A stretch of 64,000 bases of DNA from Amphibacillus sediminis NBRC 103570. GTDB taxonomy: Bacteria > Bacillota > Bacilli > Bacillales > Amphibacillaceae. The DNA is taken from assembly GCF_001552275.1 (NCBI RefSeq), contig NZ_BCQW01000001.1:186001-250000 (forward strand). Direction: 5' to 3'. A model generated the notes under the pieces. It was not told the origin of the DNA and did not search any database. It saw nothing but the letters and a program-made list of their open reading frames with translations. Below, in pieces: positions 45,631-55,718 of this stretch (position 1 is the stretch's first letter; each line of letters opens with the position of its first letter). A program made the position numbers and the translations under genes.

Positions 45631-45707
45631 TGGTAGCGGCGGAGGGAGTCGAACCCACGACCTCACGGGTATGAACCGTACGCTCTCGCCAGCTGAGCTA
45701 CGCCGCC
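45631..45707 (-). tRNA. tRNA-Met (CAT, elongator)
   Basis: 77 nt, acceptor GGCGGCG/CGCCGC(T), anticodon loop TTCATAC, CCA encoded. Begins GGCGGCGTAGCTCAGCTGGC as elongator Met tRNAs of bacilli do. Confidence 0.93.
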
Positions 45708-45718
45708 ATTTTTTTAAT

Positions 45719-45793
45719 TGGCTCCACAGGTAGGATTCGAACCTACGACCGATCGGTTAACAGCCGATAGCTCTACCACTGAGCTACTGTGGA
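45719..45793 (-). tRNA. tRNA-Asn (GTT)
   Basis: 75 nt, acceptor TCCACAG/CTGTGGA, anticodon loop CTGTTAA (GTT), CCA encoded. First tRNA of the Asn-Met-His-CAT-Ser-Phe cluster. No rRNA gene is adjacent. Confidence 0.97.
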
Positions 45794-45987
45794 TCAATAT
45801 ATGATATCGCTAGTATGTACTTATGATAGCGACGGTATATAATATAACATGGATATGAACCGCCGTCAATAGTTTTTTTGAACAAGATTCTTTCACAACA
45901 AACATAATATAGCATGAGGCTAGTTACTATTCAATAGTTTTCTGGAAAAATCCTAATATATTATTGATTTCAATCGCATCACATAAG

Positions 45988-46232
45988 TGAAACTTCGTTA
46001 AGTGAGGTTTTGACGCATAGGATGTGCTCGTGCAGACGTTGCGACACGACGTCGCAAACTTAGTCAGCTTCCTCTCTCCCACACTGAACGTTAGTTGAAC
46101 CCATCGGGCCGTTACTGGCTGTTGGATCTCCCATTTAGAAATTGACGTGTTCCATATTTCTTGAAGGGGAGTCTTGCAAAAGCCCTTCGATGGCGCGAGT
46201 AACGCAGCCCCAGCCAGTTACACTCCGATAAA
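45988..46232 (+). repeat. Family A repeat, copy A6
   Basis: Near full length but diverged in the arms (GTTAAGTGAGG). Flanked by ACATAAG on the left and CGATAAA on the right. It lies upstream of the tRNA cluster in the 650-base gap between tRNA-Asn and the Na/Pi symporter; the rest of that gap shows no supported feature. Confidence 0.88.
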
Positions 46233-46446
46233 CATAACTTGTCGAAGTCAGAAAAAACGATATCATGCTTTTTTCCAACAGAAAAAACGGGAACCAAATC
46301 ATCAATGATCCGCTTCCGCTTCTCCTTGGAAAACTTACAATAAGTTGTATAACTAAGCTGAGTCTTATCTGCGCCAAATCATATCGTTTTGAACAAAAAA
46401 ATGTTCGTTAATTGAATCATTCAGCTTTAAGGTTTTCTCTATAAAT

Positions 46447-48093
46447 TTAATGGACAACCTCTGGAATTTTTTCTCCTAATACCATCTCAGCAATATTTAG
46501 TGCATGATCACCGATTCGTTCTAAATTACTTAATATATCGACATAAACAATGCCAGAAGAACCTGAACATGTTCCCTCATTTAATCGAATAATATGTTTC
46601 TTACGGAAGTTCTTTTCCATACGATCAATTTGATTTTCTAATTTAACCACCTCAAGTCCTTTGATGCGGTCATCGTCATTTAATGCTTCAATAGCCTGTT
46701 TAACCGTTCGATTTGTTAATTCAAACATTGCATTCAAATCTTCCTTAGCCTCATCTGTTATGACAATCTTATTCGATATTTTAAACTGAATCAATTCTAC
46801 AACATTCTCAAAGTGATCACCAATTCGCTCTATATCTCTAACTGAGTCGATTAAGGCTGTATGTTTTTCACTTTCAACATCTGATAACTGTGCACCTGAA
46901 AGTTGGACTAAGTACTCTGTAATCTCACGATCAAGCTTGTTCAATGCATTTTCAATTTGGAATGCATGATCAGCATGCTTAGCCTGATGATTGTTTAAAA
47001 AGCGGGCCGACTCTTCTAAGCCTCGATAGGCATACTCTCCCATTCGAATAATTTCTTCTTTTGCTTGCTCCAAAGCAACTGTAGGTGTTTGTTGAATAAA
47101 AATGGGATCTAAATGAGTAGCTTTAAATTCAATAACTGAATCCTCACCAGGAATAAGCTTCGTAACAAGGAAAGCTAAGAGTCCAATAAAAGGGAATAAC
47201 AACACTAGATTAGCAATATTAAAGATACCGTGAGCGAAAGCAATCGTCATTTCGGCATTGAGTCCTAGTGCCTGTTGAATATTTGAAATTAATAGCTGAT
47301 ACGGCCCTAGTAGCAATAAGATAATCACAGCACCAATCAGGTTAAAAATAACATGAGTTACAGCAGCCCGTCTTGCAGCAATACTCGCACCAATTGATGC
47401 GATAATTGCCGTTATTGTTGTTCCAATATTATTACCAAACAAAACTGGCAAAGTTGCAGCTAAATCCATTGCACCTTGTCCATATAAATTTTGTAAAATA
47501 CCAATCGTTGCACTTGAGCTTTGAACAATAAAAGTAAAGACAACTCCTATAATTACGCCCAAAATCGGATTAGAAGACATATCGACCGTTAATTCATGAA
47601 ACGCTTCAAGGTAACGTAATGGGTACAGTCCACTTCCCATCAACTTCAATCCATAAAAAAGTGCACCAAAACCGAAGATCATCAATCCATAATTGGTTAT
47701 TTTTTGATTCTTAAAGAAAAATAGCATAAGGGCACCAACAGCTAGAATTGGTAAAGCGTATTCCTCAATTTTGATTCCGATAATAAAGGCGGTTATGGTT
47801 GTCCCAACATTTGCCCCCATAATCACTCCAATCGATTGGCGTAAGGTCATAAACCCTGCGTTAACTAACCCTACTGCTAACACAGTCGTACCGGAGCTTG
47901 TTTGTAGTAACACTGTAACGACTATACCCGCAAGCACTCCCATAAACGGATTACTGGTAAACTTGTCTAAGATATCTTTTAACCGGTCTCCAGCAGCTTT
48001 CTGAAGCCCCTCCCCCATATATTTGATACCAAGCAAAAATATCCCTAGTCCACCTAAAAATTCAAAAATTATGTTTTGGATATCTAATTCCAC
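46447..48093 (-). CDS. Na/Pi cotransporter family protein with PhoU-like domain
   Basis: 548 residues. Eight or so membrane segments with the two inverted Na/Pi repeats: LLQTSSGTTVLAVGLVNAG (about 60-78) and VQSSSATIGILQNLYGQG (about 189-206), both with the Q-SS-T signature. From about 340 a soluble PhoU-like helical domain follows (SVRDIERIGDHFENVVELIQ and LSNLERIGDHALNIAEM). Predicted Na-driven phosphate symporter of the NptA/YjbB type. No pst operon is seen here although B. subtilis has one next to pbpA. Confidence 0.92.
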   Translation of the reverse strand: MELDIQNIIFEFLGGLGIFLLGIKYMGEGLQKAAGDRLKDILDKFTSNPFMGVLAGIVVTVLLQTSSGTTVLAVGLVNAGFMTLRQSIGVIMGANVGTTITAFIIGIKIEEYALPILAVGALMLFFFKNQKITNYGLMIFGFGALFYGLKLMGSGLYPLRYLEAFHELTVDMSSNPILGVIIGVVFTFIVQSSSATIGILQNLYGQGAMDLAATLPVLFGNNIGTTITAIIASIGASIAARRAAVTHVIFNLIGAVIILLLLGPYQLLISNIQQALGLNAEMTIAFAHGIFNIANLVLLFPFIGLLAFLVTKLIPGEDSVIEFKATHLDPIFIQQTPTVALEQAKEEIIRMGEYAYRGLEESARFLNNHQAKHADHAFQIENALNKLDREITEYLVQLSGAQLSDVESEKHTALIDSVRDIERIGDHFENVVELIQFKISNKIVITDEAKEDLNAMFELTNRTVKQAIEALNDDDRIKGLEVVKLENQIDRMEKNFRKKHIIRLNEGTCSGSSGIVYVDILSNLERIGDHALNIAEMVLGEKIPEVVH

Positions 48094-48306
48094 GGATTTT
48101 CATCCCTTCATTTTATATTTCATAAACATATAAATCCCTGTCTATTATTAATGAAATATAAACAAAATGTAAAGGTAATTCGACTAAAATTTACACTAAA
48201 TTTACACAGAGTACTTTTAGCGAAACGAAATGCAGGAAACAGCACGGACCGCTTCTAAGTTATCTTTCCCAAACTGACGTATCTTAACAGTTGCCTTTAA
48301 AACAGA

Positions 48307-48345
48307 ACAAAGCTTTCGTCAAATCGCATTTGATGAAAGCTTTGT
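48307..48345 (-). terminator. Terminator of the nfeD-like gene
   Basis: An 18-bp stem (ACAAAGCTTTC(A/G)TCAAAT pairing with its complement) and loop of 3, followed on the minus strand by TCTGTTTTAA, 44 bases after the stop. Confidence 0.75.
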
Positions 48346-48389
48346 TTAAGGAGCAATCTGCTTCTATTTACCTAATTCCTTTAAATTTA

Positions 48390-49022
48390 TCAATCGACTA
48401 TTTCTACAAGTATCCGTGTGCCATCAACTTGTTTAACGACAACTTTTACATCATGAGAGATCCAATGACCGTTTGAAATGGCACTGTATTCCTCACCATT
48501 TATTTTAATTTTTCCGACTGGACGCATATCTGTAAGGGTTATTCCTGTTTCACCTAGAAGTTTTCGATAATTTCTATTCATGGAACTATAGCCACTATCA
48601 TCGGTAAGCTGATCTAACAAGGTAATTTTACTCCACATATTACGTCGTGGTAATACTTTTATCCAAAATAGCGACATTACTGCGCCAACAATTAAGCCAA
48701 CGACTGCATATAATCCAACCACCCAATTTGGGGAGCTAGCGCCAACCGATATAATCATAAGAATTGCGCCAATACCAGCAAGTGATCCGTCATTAATAAA
48801 TTGTCCATCAATAAATATAAATAGGATCCCTACGATATATAATACAGCCATCGTTAAGAACATCGAAGGATCAAGATAAGCGAGAAAATAAACTGTCATT
48901 AAAATAAGACCTAAACCTGCAAATATTCCTTTGGCATTTACTAGCAGCTCACCTATTAAAAAAAGAGTAGCCAAGCCGACAATAAAAAAACTTAGCCACT
49001 CAAAATTAAACCATTCCATCAT
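48390..49022 (-). CDS. NfeD-family membrane protein
   Basis: 210 residues. Five hydrophobic segments (to about 125), then a C-terminal OB-fold of the NfeD type (about 150-208) with GETGITLTDMRPVGKIKING and VKQVDGTRILVEIVD. NfeD proteins assist flotillins or stomatins in membrane microdomains; the partner is not next to it here. Divergent from yqfZ with 63 bases between the starts. Confidence 0.85.
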   Translation of the reverse strand: MMEWFNFEWLSFFIVGLATLFLIGELLVNAKGIFAGLGLILMTVYFLAYLDPSMFLTMAVLYIVGILFIFIDGQFINDGSLAGIGAILMIISVGASSPNWVVGLYAVVGLIVGAVMSLFWIKVLPRRNMWSKITLLDQLTDDSGYSSMNRNYRKLLGETGITLTDMRPVGKIKINGEEYSAISNGHWISHDVKVVVKQVDGTRILVEIVD

Positions 49023-49085
49023 AATCCACTCCTTCGATCTATATATATTTTACTAGCATTAAATCCAAGTTTAAGGATGAGGTCA

Positions 49086-49424
49086 ATGTCTAGTAGAAGT
49101 AAAAGTATCATTACTATTCTTTTTCTCTTATTTATATACGCCTGTTTAAAGGATCTAAGCCATGTTATTAGTCAAGATCCTCATTCCTCATTAAATTCAT
49201 CCTATTTATATTATGATCATAATTCCCAAAGCTTTCAAGTTATTTCTTATCAAGTCCAACAGGGAGATCAATGGCTTTCCATTATTGAGCAAATAAATGA
49301 CAGTCAAATTCATAACATTGAGCAAGCAATGACTGATTTCCTTTCACTCAATCCTAAAGCAGACCCTTATCAATTAAAGATTGGACGCGTCTATTTATTT
49401 CCTGTGTATCATGAGAATGGATAA
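49086..49424 (+). CDS. yqfZ: YqfZ-like membrane-anchored LysM protein
   Basis: 112 residues from the ATG at 49086, 9 bases after AAGG; an ATG nine bases upstream abuts the site. One membrane segment (about 6-24), then a LysM-like domain (about 55-108): YQVQQGDQWLSIIEQINDS and LKIGRVYLFPV. LysM domains bind peptidoglycan. YqfZ lies just before ispG (yqfY) in B. subtilis, as here. Confidence 0.82.
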   Translation: MSSRSKSIITILFLLFIYACLKDLSHVISQDPHSSLNSSYLYYDHNSQSFQVISYQVQQGDQWLSIIEQINDSQIHNIEQAMTDFLSLNPKADPYQLKIGRVYLFPVYHENG

Positions 49425-49740
49425 TGTATTTTAAAAAACGGACCAGGTGTTTTTTTACTGCAAAAGTTAACTGACTCCATGATTTGTTTAAATCATCATT
49501 TCAGTTGCTAGAACATGTCTTAGCAAAGGGTTGCCTTTTGGATATGTCCACCTCATTTCGTACCAGTTTAGAATACACATTAACTATATTCAAAAATTTC
49601 ACAGATAAAATTGCCATGTAATCGAATATCAAAATGTCAAAGGTTTCGACTTCTCTTTTAATCTGATAACCTATATAATTAAATATAGAATGTATAAATT
49701 TATTTAGTTCATGTTAGTTAACAAAAGGAGCGTTTAAGCA
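49425..49740. other. yqfZ-ispG spacer
   Basis: About 315 bases, AT-rich. A TATAAT (49674-49679) 60 bases upstream of ispG may be a -10 box, but no matching -35 is present at normal spacing. Nothing else supported. Confidence 0.4.
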
Positions 49741-50841
49741 ATGGCTTTAATACACAGAAAGAATACTCGTCCAGTTAAGGTGGGAAATCTGGTCATTGGT
49801 GGGAAGGATCAAGTAATCATCCAGTCAATGACAACGACGAAGACACATGATGTCGAAGCAACGGTAGCAGAAATTAATCGATTAGAAGAAGCAGGCTGTC
49901 AAATCGTTCGAGTAGCTTGTCCTGATGATCGAGCTGCTGAAGCAATTCCAGCAATTAAAGCACGAATTAATATACCATTAGTTGTTGATATTCACTTCAA
50001 TTATAAGCTTGCTTTAAAAGCTATTGAAGGTGGAGCCGATAAAATTAGAATTAACCCTGGTAATATTGGTAAGAGAGATAAGGTTGAAGCAGTCGTAAAT
50101 GCGGCAAAAGCAAAAGGCATCCCTATTCGAATCGGTGTTAATGCAGGATCACTTGAGCGACACATTCTAGAGAAATACGGCTATCCAACTGCCGATGGAA
50201 TGGTAGAAAGCGCCTTGCATCATATTAAAATCTTAGAAGAATTAGATTTCCATGATATCATTGTTTCATTAAAAGCTTCGGATGTTAAGTTAGCCATTGA
50301 AGCTTATGAAAAAGCGGCAGAGATTATTGAATATCCGCTTCATCTTGGCATTACTGAATCTGGCACCCTCTTTGCAGGAAGTATTAAAAGTGCTGCTGGA
50401 ATGGGGGCAATCTTGAGCAAAGGGATTGGAAATACAATGCGTATTTCTTTGAGTGCTGATCCTGTTGAAGAAGTCAAAGTCGCACGAGAGCTTTTGAAAT
50501 CATTTGGCTTAGCAGCTAATGCCGCTACACTTATTTCATGTCCTACCTGTGGCCGAATTGAGATCGACTTAATTTCAATTGCTAATGAAGTCGAGACGTA
50601 TATTTCTAAAATTAAAGCCCCAATAAAGGTTGCCGTATTAGGCTGTGCAGTTAATGGTCCAGGAGAAGCACGTGAAGCTGACATTGGAATTGCTGGAGCT
50701 AGAGGTGAAGGTTTATTATTTCGACACGGTGAAATTATTCGCAAGGTTCCTGAAGAAATCATGGTTGATGAGTTAAAAAAAGAGGTTGATAAGCTAGCTG
50801 CTGAGTATTTGGCAAAGCAAGAAGCAGGTGCTGAATTGTAA
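49741..50841 (+). CDS. ispG: 4-hydroxy-3-methylbut-2-enyl diphosphate synthase
   Basis: 366 residues. TIM barrel (about 1-240) and C-terminal Fe-S domain with SCPTCGR (two Cys near 265-268) and [19 protein letters not shown] (third Cys near 300, Glu ligand after). Reduces MEcPP to HMBPP with a 4Fe-4S cluster, next-to-last step of the MEP pathway. AAAGGAG precedes the ATG. With dxs and ispH it makes three MEP genes in the window. Confidence 0.97.
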   Translation: MALIHRKNTRPVKVGNLVIGGKDQVIIQSMTTTKTHDVEATVAEINRLEEAGCQIVRVACPDDRAAEAIPAIKARINIPLVVDIHFNYKLALKAIEGGADKIRINPGNIGKRDKVEAVVNAAKAKGIPIRIGVNAGSLERHILEKYGYPTADGMVESALHHIKILEELDFHDIIVSLKASDVKLAIEAYEKAAEIIEYPLHLGITESGTLFAGSIKSAAGMGAILSKGIGNTMRISLSADPVEEVKVARELLKSFGLAANAATLISCPTCGRIEIDLISIANEVETYISKIKAPIKVAVLGCAVNGPGEAREADIGIAGARGEGLLFRHGEIIRKVPEEIMVDELKKEVDKLAAEYLAKQEAGAEL

Positions 50842-50886
50842 TAAAGGCTCTTAGCTGGTAAAAGATGATTAAGCAGACAGATGAAA

Positions 50887-50926
50887 ACAAATGCTACAGC
50901 TTTAACCATAAAGCTGTAGCATTTGT
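50887..50926 (+). terminator. Terminator of ispG
   Basis: ACAAATGCTACAGCTTTA and its exact complement around ACCA: an 18-bp perfect stem ending in TTTGT. Confidence 0.85.
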
Positions 50927-51021
50927 TGATTACTAGTCTAATTGAGTGTTTGGCTTAAATTCCCTATTTCATCCTTAGCAAAGCAGGTGATGTGAACACC
51001 CCATACTATAACTCACTAAGC

Positions 51022-51210
51022 AGATCAAATGCACCTTAGCGATTTGCGCCCAGTTTTTTCGAGGCTTTGCTCGAAAAATTCCCACTAAAAATCTGTGGCA
51101 TCCGCAGGAGGCTTTAACTTTATTCAGCTGGGGTTTGCCTCTCCCCTGAGTGGTAGCCAATAGGCATCCATCTCACCACTTATAGCAGCGGAGATTTCTG
51201 TTGAATAAAG
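51022..51210 (+). repeat. Family B repeat, copy B4
   Basis: AGATCAAATGCACC, TTTCGAGGCTTTGCTCGAAA, AATCTGTGGCATCCGC, AATAGGCATCCATCTC, and end GTTGAATAAAG. It abuts A7 with no base between. Confidence 0.88.
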
Positions 51211-51456
51211 TGAAACTTCGTTCAGTGGGGGTTCGACGCATAGGATGTGCTCGTGCAAACGTTTTGACACGACGTCGCGAACTTAGTCAGCTTACTCTCT
51301 CCCCCACTGAACGTTAGTTGAACCAATCGGGCCGTTACTGGCTGTTGGATCTCCCCCTTAGACATGACGGGTTCCCTTTTTTCTTGAAGGGGGAGGCTTA
51401 CAAAAGCCCTTCGATGGGGCGAGTAATCGTACCCCAGCCAGTTATACTGCGATAAA
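51211..51456 (+). repeat. Family A repeat, copy A7 (full length)
   Basis: Best-preserved plus-strand copy: TGAAACTTCG to CGATAAA, with both 13-bp arms of domain 1 and the TTACTGGCTG/CAGCCAGTTA pair of domain 2. Ends 9 bases from the stop of the lytic transglycosylase gene. Confidence 0.93.
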
Positions 51457-51465
51457 GTTAAATCA

Positions 51466-52167
51466 TTAATAAGTCATAACAATGGTATGATGGTGTTCTT
51501 TAGCTTGTGACTGAATTTGTTGTGCATATTCACTTTTAGCATGACCGTTCTCTTCTTTATATTGCTCCATTCCGGTCATTCCACGATGGTAAGCTGTTAA
51601 AGCTTCATCCCAATTATCATATTTATGATAAAGAAAGTCTAAATACACAACGGCTAATTGAATTGAATAGTAGGGATCAAACAATAGCTCATCATTGTAT
51701 GGTAAACCGGCTATCTCCGCTATCCATGGTGCAGTATTAAGCATAAATTGTGACATCCCATATGCCCGCCCATAGCGAGTCTCTGGCCCGATCAACTCTG
51801 GATCAAAGGTCTTCCCTGTTTCAACCTTTAGCAATTCATAAATAAGAAAAGGATCTAAGCGATAATTCTTAGCTTCATTAGCTAAGTAAAGCGCCCATGT
51901 TTTTTTAAACTGTCCATAGCTATCTTCAACCATCTGCTCTGCTATTTGTTCAATTTGATGCCAATGCTGAAAGTCGTCAGTCAACGTGGCCGTAAAAAAT
52001 TGATTGTGATAGCTGAGTTCAGCCTCAAGCTGATTATTTCGAGCAGATAGTGCTTGATTCTCTTGTTCTAGTTCTGTCAATCGTACTTGATCATAATTTC
52101 TGTATAATAATAAAGTAAGGGCTGAAATAAATAGTACGATTAACAAAATAATGCCATTTTGTTTCAT
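51466..52167 (-). CDS. Lytic transglycosylase (SLT domain) with membrane anchor
   Basis: 233 residues. One N-terminal membrane segment (about 5-23), a coiled coil (about 30-55, LTELEQENQALSARNNQLEA) and an SLT lysozyme-like domain (about 105-225). The catalytic Glu is in YELLKVETGKTFDPE, followed by YGMSQFMLNTAPWIAE and YYSIQLAVVYLDFLYHKYDN. Cleaves peptidoglycan glycan strands to anhydro-muropeptides. Transcribed toward repeat A7; no terminator of its own is seen. Confidence 0.9.
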   Translation of the reverse strand: MKQNGIILLIVLFISALTLLLYRNYDQVRLTELEQENQALSARNNQLEAELSYHNQFFTATLTDDFQHWHQIEQIAEQMVEDSYGQFKKTWALYLANEAKNYRLDPFLIYELLKVETGKTFDPELIGPETRYGRAYGMSQFMLNTAPWIAEIAGLPYNDELLFDPYYSIQLAVVYLDFLYHKYDNWDEALTAYHRGMTGMEQYKEENGHAKSEYAQQIQSQAKEHHHTIVMTY

Positions 52168-52342
52168 TTCTTAATTTACCTCTCTTTCTTCACATTACAA
52201 ATGGTTATCCTACCTTAAAAAGCAGATTAATGCAACTTTTTCACACCCAACTTACAATATAATGGTAAACTTTTACTCCATTAAACATATATTAGCTTAT
52301 AGTGGTAGTTGGCAGCGATTAAATTCGAAAAGGAGGAAAAAG

Positions 52343-52627
52343 ATGAATCTTGTCTTAAAACAGCTCGTTCGAAATAAATTACAACAGATAACCGCTTTGG
52401 AGCTTAAAAGTTATGCTAATGAATATAACGTCCCGCTTACTGATCATCAGGCTCAGCAAATTGTTAATATTCTAAGACAACAAAATTATGACCCTTTTAA
52501 CAAAGAGGACCTCGCCATTAAATTTCAACAGCTTGCATCGATTACCGATCAGGTAACAGCGGATAAAGCCAAAGCTATCCTTGATCAATTTATCCAACAG
52601 TATGGCGTTGCAGAATGGTTTAAATAA
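52343..52627 (+). CDS. yqfT: YqfT-family (DUF2624) protein
   Basis: 94 residues from the ATG at 52343 with AGGAGG in front; a longer frame adds 27 unlikely residues. Helical, with LVRNKLQQITALELKSYANEYNVPLTDHQA and LRQQNYDPFNKEDLAI typical of DUF2624. Function unknown. Next to nfo, as in B. subtilis. The stop is followed by the nfo terminator region of the opposite strand. Confidence 0.85.
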   Translation: MNLVLKQLVRNKLQQITALELKSYANEYNVPLTDHQAQQIVNILRQQNYDPFNKEDLAIKFQQLASITDQVTADKAKAILDQFIQQYGVAEWFK

Positions 52628-52696
52628 GGTTTTAGTTGAGCGTCTTCTATTTAATGTAAAATTAAATCCAGTCCTAATCGTGTGCTTGTTTAGCCA

Positions 52697-52746
52697 AAAC
52701 AAAGCACCCCGCAATTTCAGACTAAGCTCTAAAATCACGGGGTGCT
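52697..52746 (-). terminator. Terminator of nfo
   Basis: Minus strand AGCACCCCG and CGGGGTGCT stem with a 26-base loop, then TTGTTTTGG; 6 bases after the nfo stop. Confidence 0.8.
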
Positions 52747-52752
52747 AAACGA

Positions 52753-53646
52753 TTACGATTGATTCATAATCAACGCTTTTAGCTCTGGCTCAAACTTCTT
52801 CGTCTTTAGCATTTCAATTTCATATTTATATGGTGGTTTTTTACTATTTTTGTCTGCACCAACATAAGGTGTTTCTAAAATTTTTGGTAAATCACTTAAC
52901 TGTGGATGATGAACAATATAGTTTAATGCATCAAATCCAATATATCCAAATCCAATATTCTCATGTCTATCCTTACCTGCACCTTTTTCATTTTTACTGT
53001 CATTAACATGAACAACCTTTAATCGATCAATTCCTACAATCTTATCAAACTGATCCAAAACCTTGTCAAAATCATTGACAATATCATAGCCAGCATCATG
53101 TACGTGGCAAGTATCAAAGCAAACAGAGAGTCGTTCATTAGCATGAACACCGTCCATTATCATTGCTAGTTCTTCAAATGTTTTGCCTAGCTCTGAACCT
53201 TTTCCAGCCATTGTCTCTAAAGCAATTTGGACATCATGGTTTTTGGTCAAGACCTCATCTAACCCTTCAACAATACGTGCTATTCCCTTTTCAACTCCAG
53301 CACCTACGTGAGCACCGGGATGAAGGACGATTTGTTTAGCACCAATAGACGCTGTCCGTTCAATTTCGCTTTGCATAAAGGTAACGGCAAGCTCAAAGGT
53401 TTCTGCTTTAGTCGTATTACCTAGATTAATAATATAAGGCGCATGAACAATAATATCATTGACTCCATTCTCTTTCATGTGCTCAAGTCCTGCCTCAATA
53501 TTTAATTCTGCAATGGCTTTTCTCCTAGTATTTTGAGGTGCTCCAGTATAAATCATCATAGCAGAAGCGCCGTAGCTTACGGCTTCCTCACTAGATGCCA
53601 ACAGCATTTTTTTCCCACTCATTGATACATGCGATCCTATTTTCAT
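52753..53646 (-). CDS. nfo: Endonuclease IV (AP endonuclease)
   Basis: 297 residues. TIM-barrel metalloenzyme that cuts 5' of abasic sites. Zn ligands are in [59 protein letters not shown] and ILETPYVG. Starts [12 protein letters not shown] as the family does. Between yqfT and cshB as in B. subtilis. Confidence 0.96.
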   Translation of the reverse strand: MKIGSHVSMSGKKMLLASSEEAVSYGASAMMIYTGAPQNTRRKAIAELNIEAGLEHMKENGVNDIIVHAPYIINLGNTTKAETFELAVTFMQSEIERTASIGAKQIVLHPGAHVGAGVEKGIARIVEGLDEVLTKNHDVQIALETMAGKGSELGKTFEELAMIMDGVHANERLSVCFDTCHVHDAGYDIVNDFDKVLDQFDKIVGIDRLKVVHVNDSKNEKGAGKDRHENIGFGYIGFDALNYIVHHPQLSDLPKILETPYVGADKNSKKPPYKYEIEMLKTKKFEPELKALIMNQS

Positions 53647-53843
53647 GTTTCTCCACCCCGTTTTAATTTGTCTAATTTCACTTGATTAGCATAACATAAC
53701 ATTTGGATCATCTATGGTGTGTTTAATACTTCTGATCTGCTGGGCCAAGTCTAAGCTTGTCGATCATGCGCTTGGAGCGTCATATTTCCCTAGTAAAACA
53801 ACTCCATGTCTAATCTCTTCACATGACATCTCAGCAGCACGCA

Positions 53844-55148
53844 CTACTGTTTTCGTTTTAACTGACGTTTTATTCTCTCTTGCTGTCGTTTCATTTTCTT
53901 TTTATAGCCAGGTTTGATTTTGGCTGGCTTTCTTACACGTCTCCATGCCTCTTGGTCAAGATCATGTCCTTGTTTTTTCCGTTTGGCACGCTCATTCCAA
54001 GACTTTAATTCCTTCCATTCACCTTGATGGATATCATACGTTGTGAAAGCTATCCCTCTCTCCTCAAGCTTATTAAGGAGCTGATAATCTTGATCGGTAT
54101 ATAAACTGATAGCTGTCCCTTCCATCCCTGCTCGTGCTGTTCGACCAACACGGTGGATGTAAAACTCTTCTTCTTTAGGTAGCTGTGCATTAATCACATG
54201 GCTTACACCCTTAATATCAATCCCTCGTGCAGCAAGGTCTGTTGCGACAAGATATTGAAATTTAAGTGCTTGAATATCTTTCAGAACCCGTTTACGCTCT
54301 CGAGCAGCTAGTCCACCATGGATAAGGCCAACGTCAATTTGCTGTGCCTGTAAACTTTCAAATAATTGGTCAGCCTCTGCCTTACCATTCGTAAATATAA
54401 TCGCTAAGTAAGGATTGATCAACTTTGTGATATGATGAATAACTTCGGCAGGTTCGCGATGTCGTAATGGTATTAAACGATGCTCAATTGTTTCAGGAGC
54501 AAATTGATCCTTAATATGAAAAAAGGATGGTTGATGTAAATACTTTTTTAAAAAAGGCTGAAGCCGCTCCGGGATAGTTGCAGAAAAAACTAATACTTGA
54601 ATGTCTGGATTAGCTCGTACTAACATTTGGTCAATTTCCTCAATTAAACCGAGATCAAGCATTAAATCAGCCTCATCAACGACAAAGGAGCGAGCGGAAA
54701 AGAGATCAATGGCCCCCTCCTTAATTAAGTCCAATAACCGCCCAGGTGTTGCTACAATAATTTGCGGTTGTTCCCTAAGCTTCTCTATTGTCCGTTTTTT
54801 ATCTGTACCGCCAATAAAAAGCTTTGCCTTAATCTCATCTTCTTTTCCAGCAAAGCTTATCACTTTCTTAACCTCATCAAAAATTTGTCTAGCTAGCTCT
54901 CTAGTAGGTGAGGTAATGACAAATTGTACCTCTTGCTTTTCCAGAGCTAAACTGCTGAAAAGTGGCAACAAGAAGGCATGTGTTTTGCCGGATCCTGTAT
55001 GAGATTGTCCAATGACACTCTCACCTCTTAATATAGCTGGAATAACCCGTTGCTGGATCGGTGTTGGATGTTTAAATTGGAGTTGGTCAATAATCTCGTG
55101 TATCCAGGGAGATAAATTATATTCGTTAAAATAGTGTTGTTGTTTCAT
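53844..55148 (-). CDS. cshB: DEAD-box RNA helicase CshB
   Basis: 434 residues from the ATG at 55148, after GAGGAG. Q motif HPTPIQQRVIPAIL, motif I GQSHTGSGKTHAF, Ia SPTRELARQI, II VDEADLMLD, III SATIP, V TDLAARGIDIKG, VI YIHRVGRTARAG. The basic C-terminal tail (KIKPGYKKKMKRQQERIKRQ) agrees with CshB/YqfR, which works in RNA remodelling and the cold response. Next to ispH/nfo as in B. subtilis. Confidence 0.94.
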   Translation of the reverse strand: MKQQHYFNEYNLSPWIHEIIDQLQFKHPTPIQQRVIPAILRGESVIGQSHTGSGKTHAFLLPLFSSLALEKQEVQFVITSPTRELARQIFDEVKKVISFAGKEDEIKAKLFIGGTDKKRTIEKLREQPQIIVATPGRLLDLIKEGAIDLFSARSFVVDEADLMLDLGLIEEIDQMLVRANPDIQVLVFSATIPERLQPFLKKYLHQPSFFHIKDQFAPETIEHRLIPLRHREPAEVIHHITKLINPYLAIIFTNGKAEADQLFESLQAQQIDVGLIHGGLAARERKRVLKDIQALKFQYLVATDLAARGIDIKGVSHVINAQLPKEEEFYIHRVGRTARAGMEGTAISLYTDQDYQLLNKLEERGIAFTTYDIHQGEWKELKSWNERAKRKKQGHDLDQEAWRRVRKPAKIKPGYKKKMKRQQERIKRQLKRKQ

Positions 55149-55718
55149 TATAAAGCTCCTCATTTGAATCTGTTATCTTTTCTATTATAGTGGAGTTTGG
55201 TTCAAAATGCACATCTTTAACGCTAAACGAGTTAATGCTTTGACTGAGACCCGATCATGGATAAATAGCACGCGACTCACTTTGGTGTCTTCATTGACCT
55301 ATATAAGATAGTTTCTCTGTTTCGGATTAATCTATTAAAACGGTGATAAATGTCACTTCCCAGTGTTAGTTAGTATCTAGAGTACCGTGCTTTGTTGGCT
55401 CTAAATTTGACTTTATTAGACTTATTACACGTGGTTAAGCGTATCGTACTAGACCTGCTATAATTTATTTTTGTTTTTTCATATCTTTTTCTTTATAATG
55501 TAACTAATGATTAGCATACATAAAAGCCATTTGTTAAGTCAGGCGAAAAACCGACATGGGGCTATTTTTCAGAAAGAGAATTGGTAAATGTTACGCAGAG
55601 CTTAGCTGTGCCGTTCGATTTTTACAAGTCGAAATGTAACACAGATAACATTTTATCACAAATTTTATGCAATGCTAATGATCACAATTGTTAGAATACT
55701 GACTAGGGGGAAATAGTC
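55149..55718. other. Long cshB-ispH spacer with a possible structured ispH leader
   Basis: 570 bases without a gene. An extended -10 box TGCTATAAT (55456-55464, plus strand) would give an ispH transcript with a leader of about 245 bases. Within the leader, ATGTTAC (55588) and the inverted GTAACA (55636) could pair across a stretch with TTCGATTTTTACAAGTCGAA (a hairpin at 55616-55635). No known riboswitch is recognised. An alternative promoter close to ispH (TAGAAT near 55692) cannot be excluded. Confidence 0.4.

Noticed and set aside
46135-46377. Possible gene remnant next to repeat A6 on the minus strand
   Set aside because: One frame reads KFSKEKRKRIIDDLVPVF, which looks protein-like, but stops interrupt it and I cannot match it to any family.
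49674-49679. TATAAT upstream of ispG as a defined promoter
   Set aside because: No -35 at 16-18 bases and no TGn extension; kept only as a remark in the spacer entry.
53763-53843. Short minus-strand frame with MSCEEIRHGVVLLGKYDAP after cshB
   Set aside because: Looks protein-like, but only about 26 codons, no ribosome site and no recognised family.
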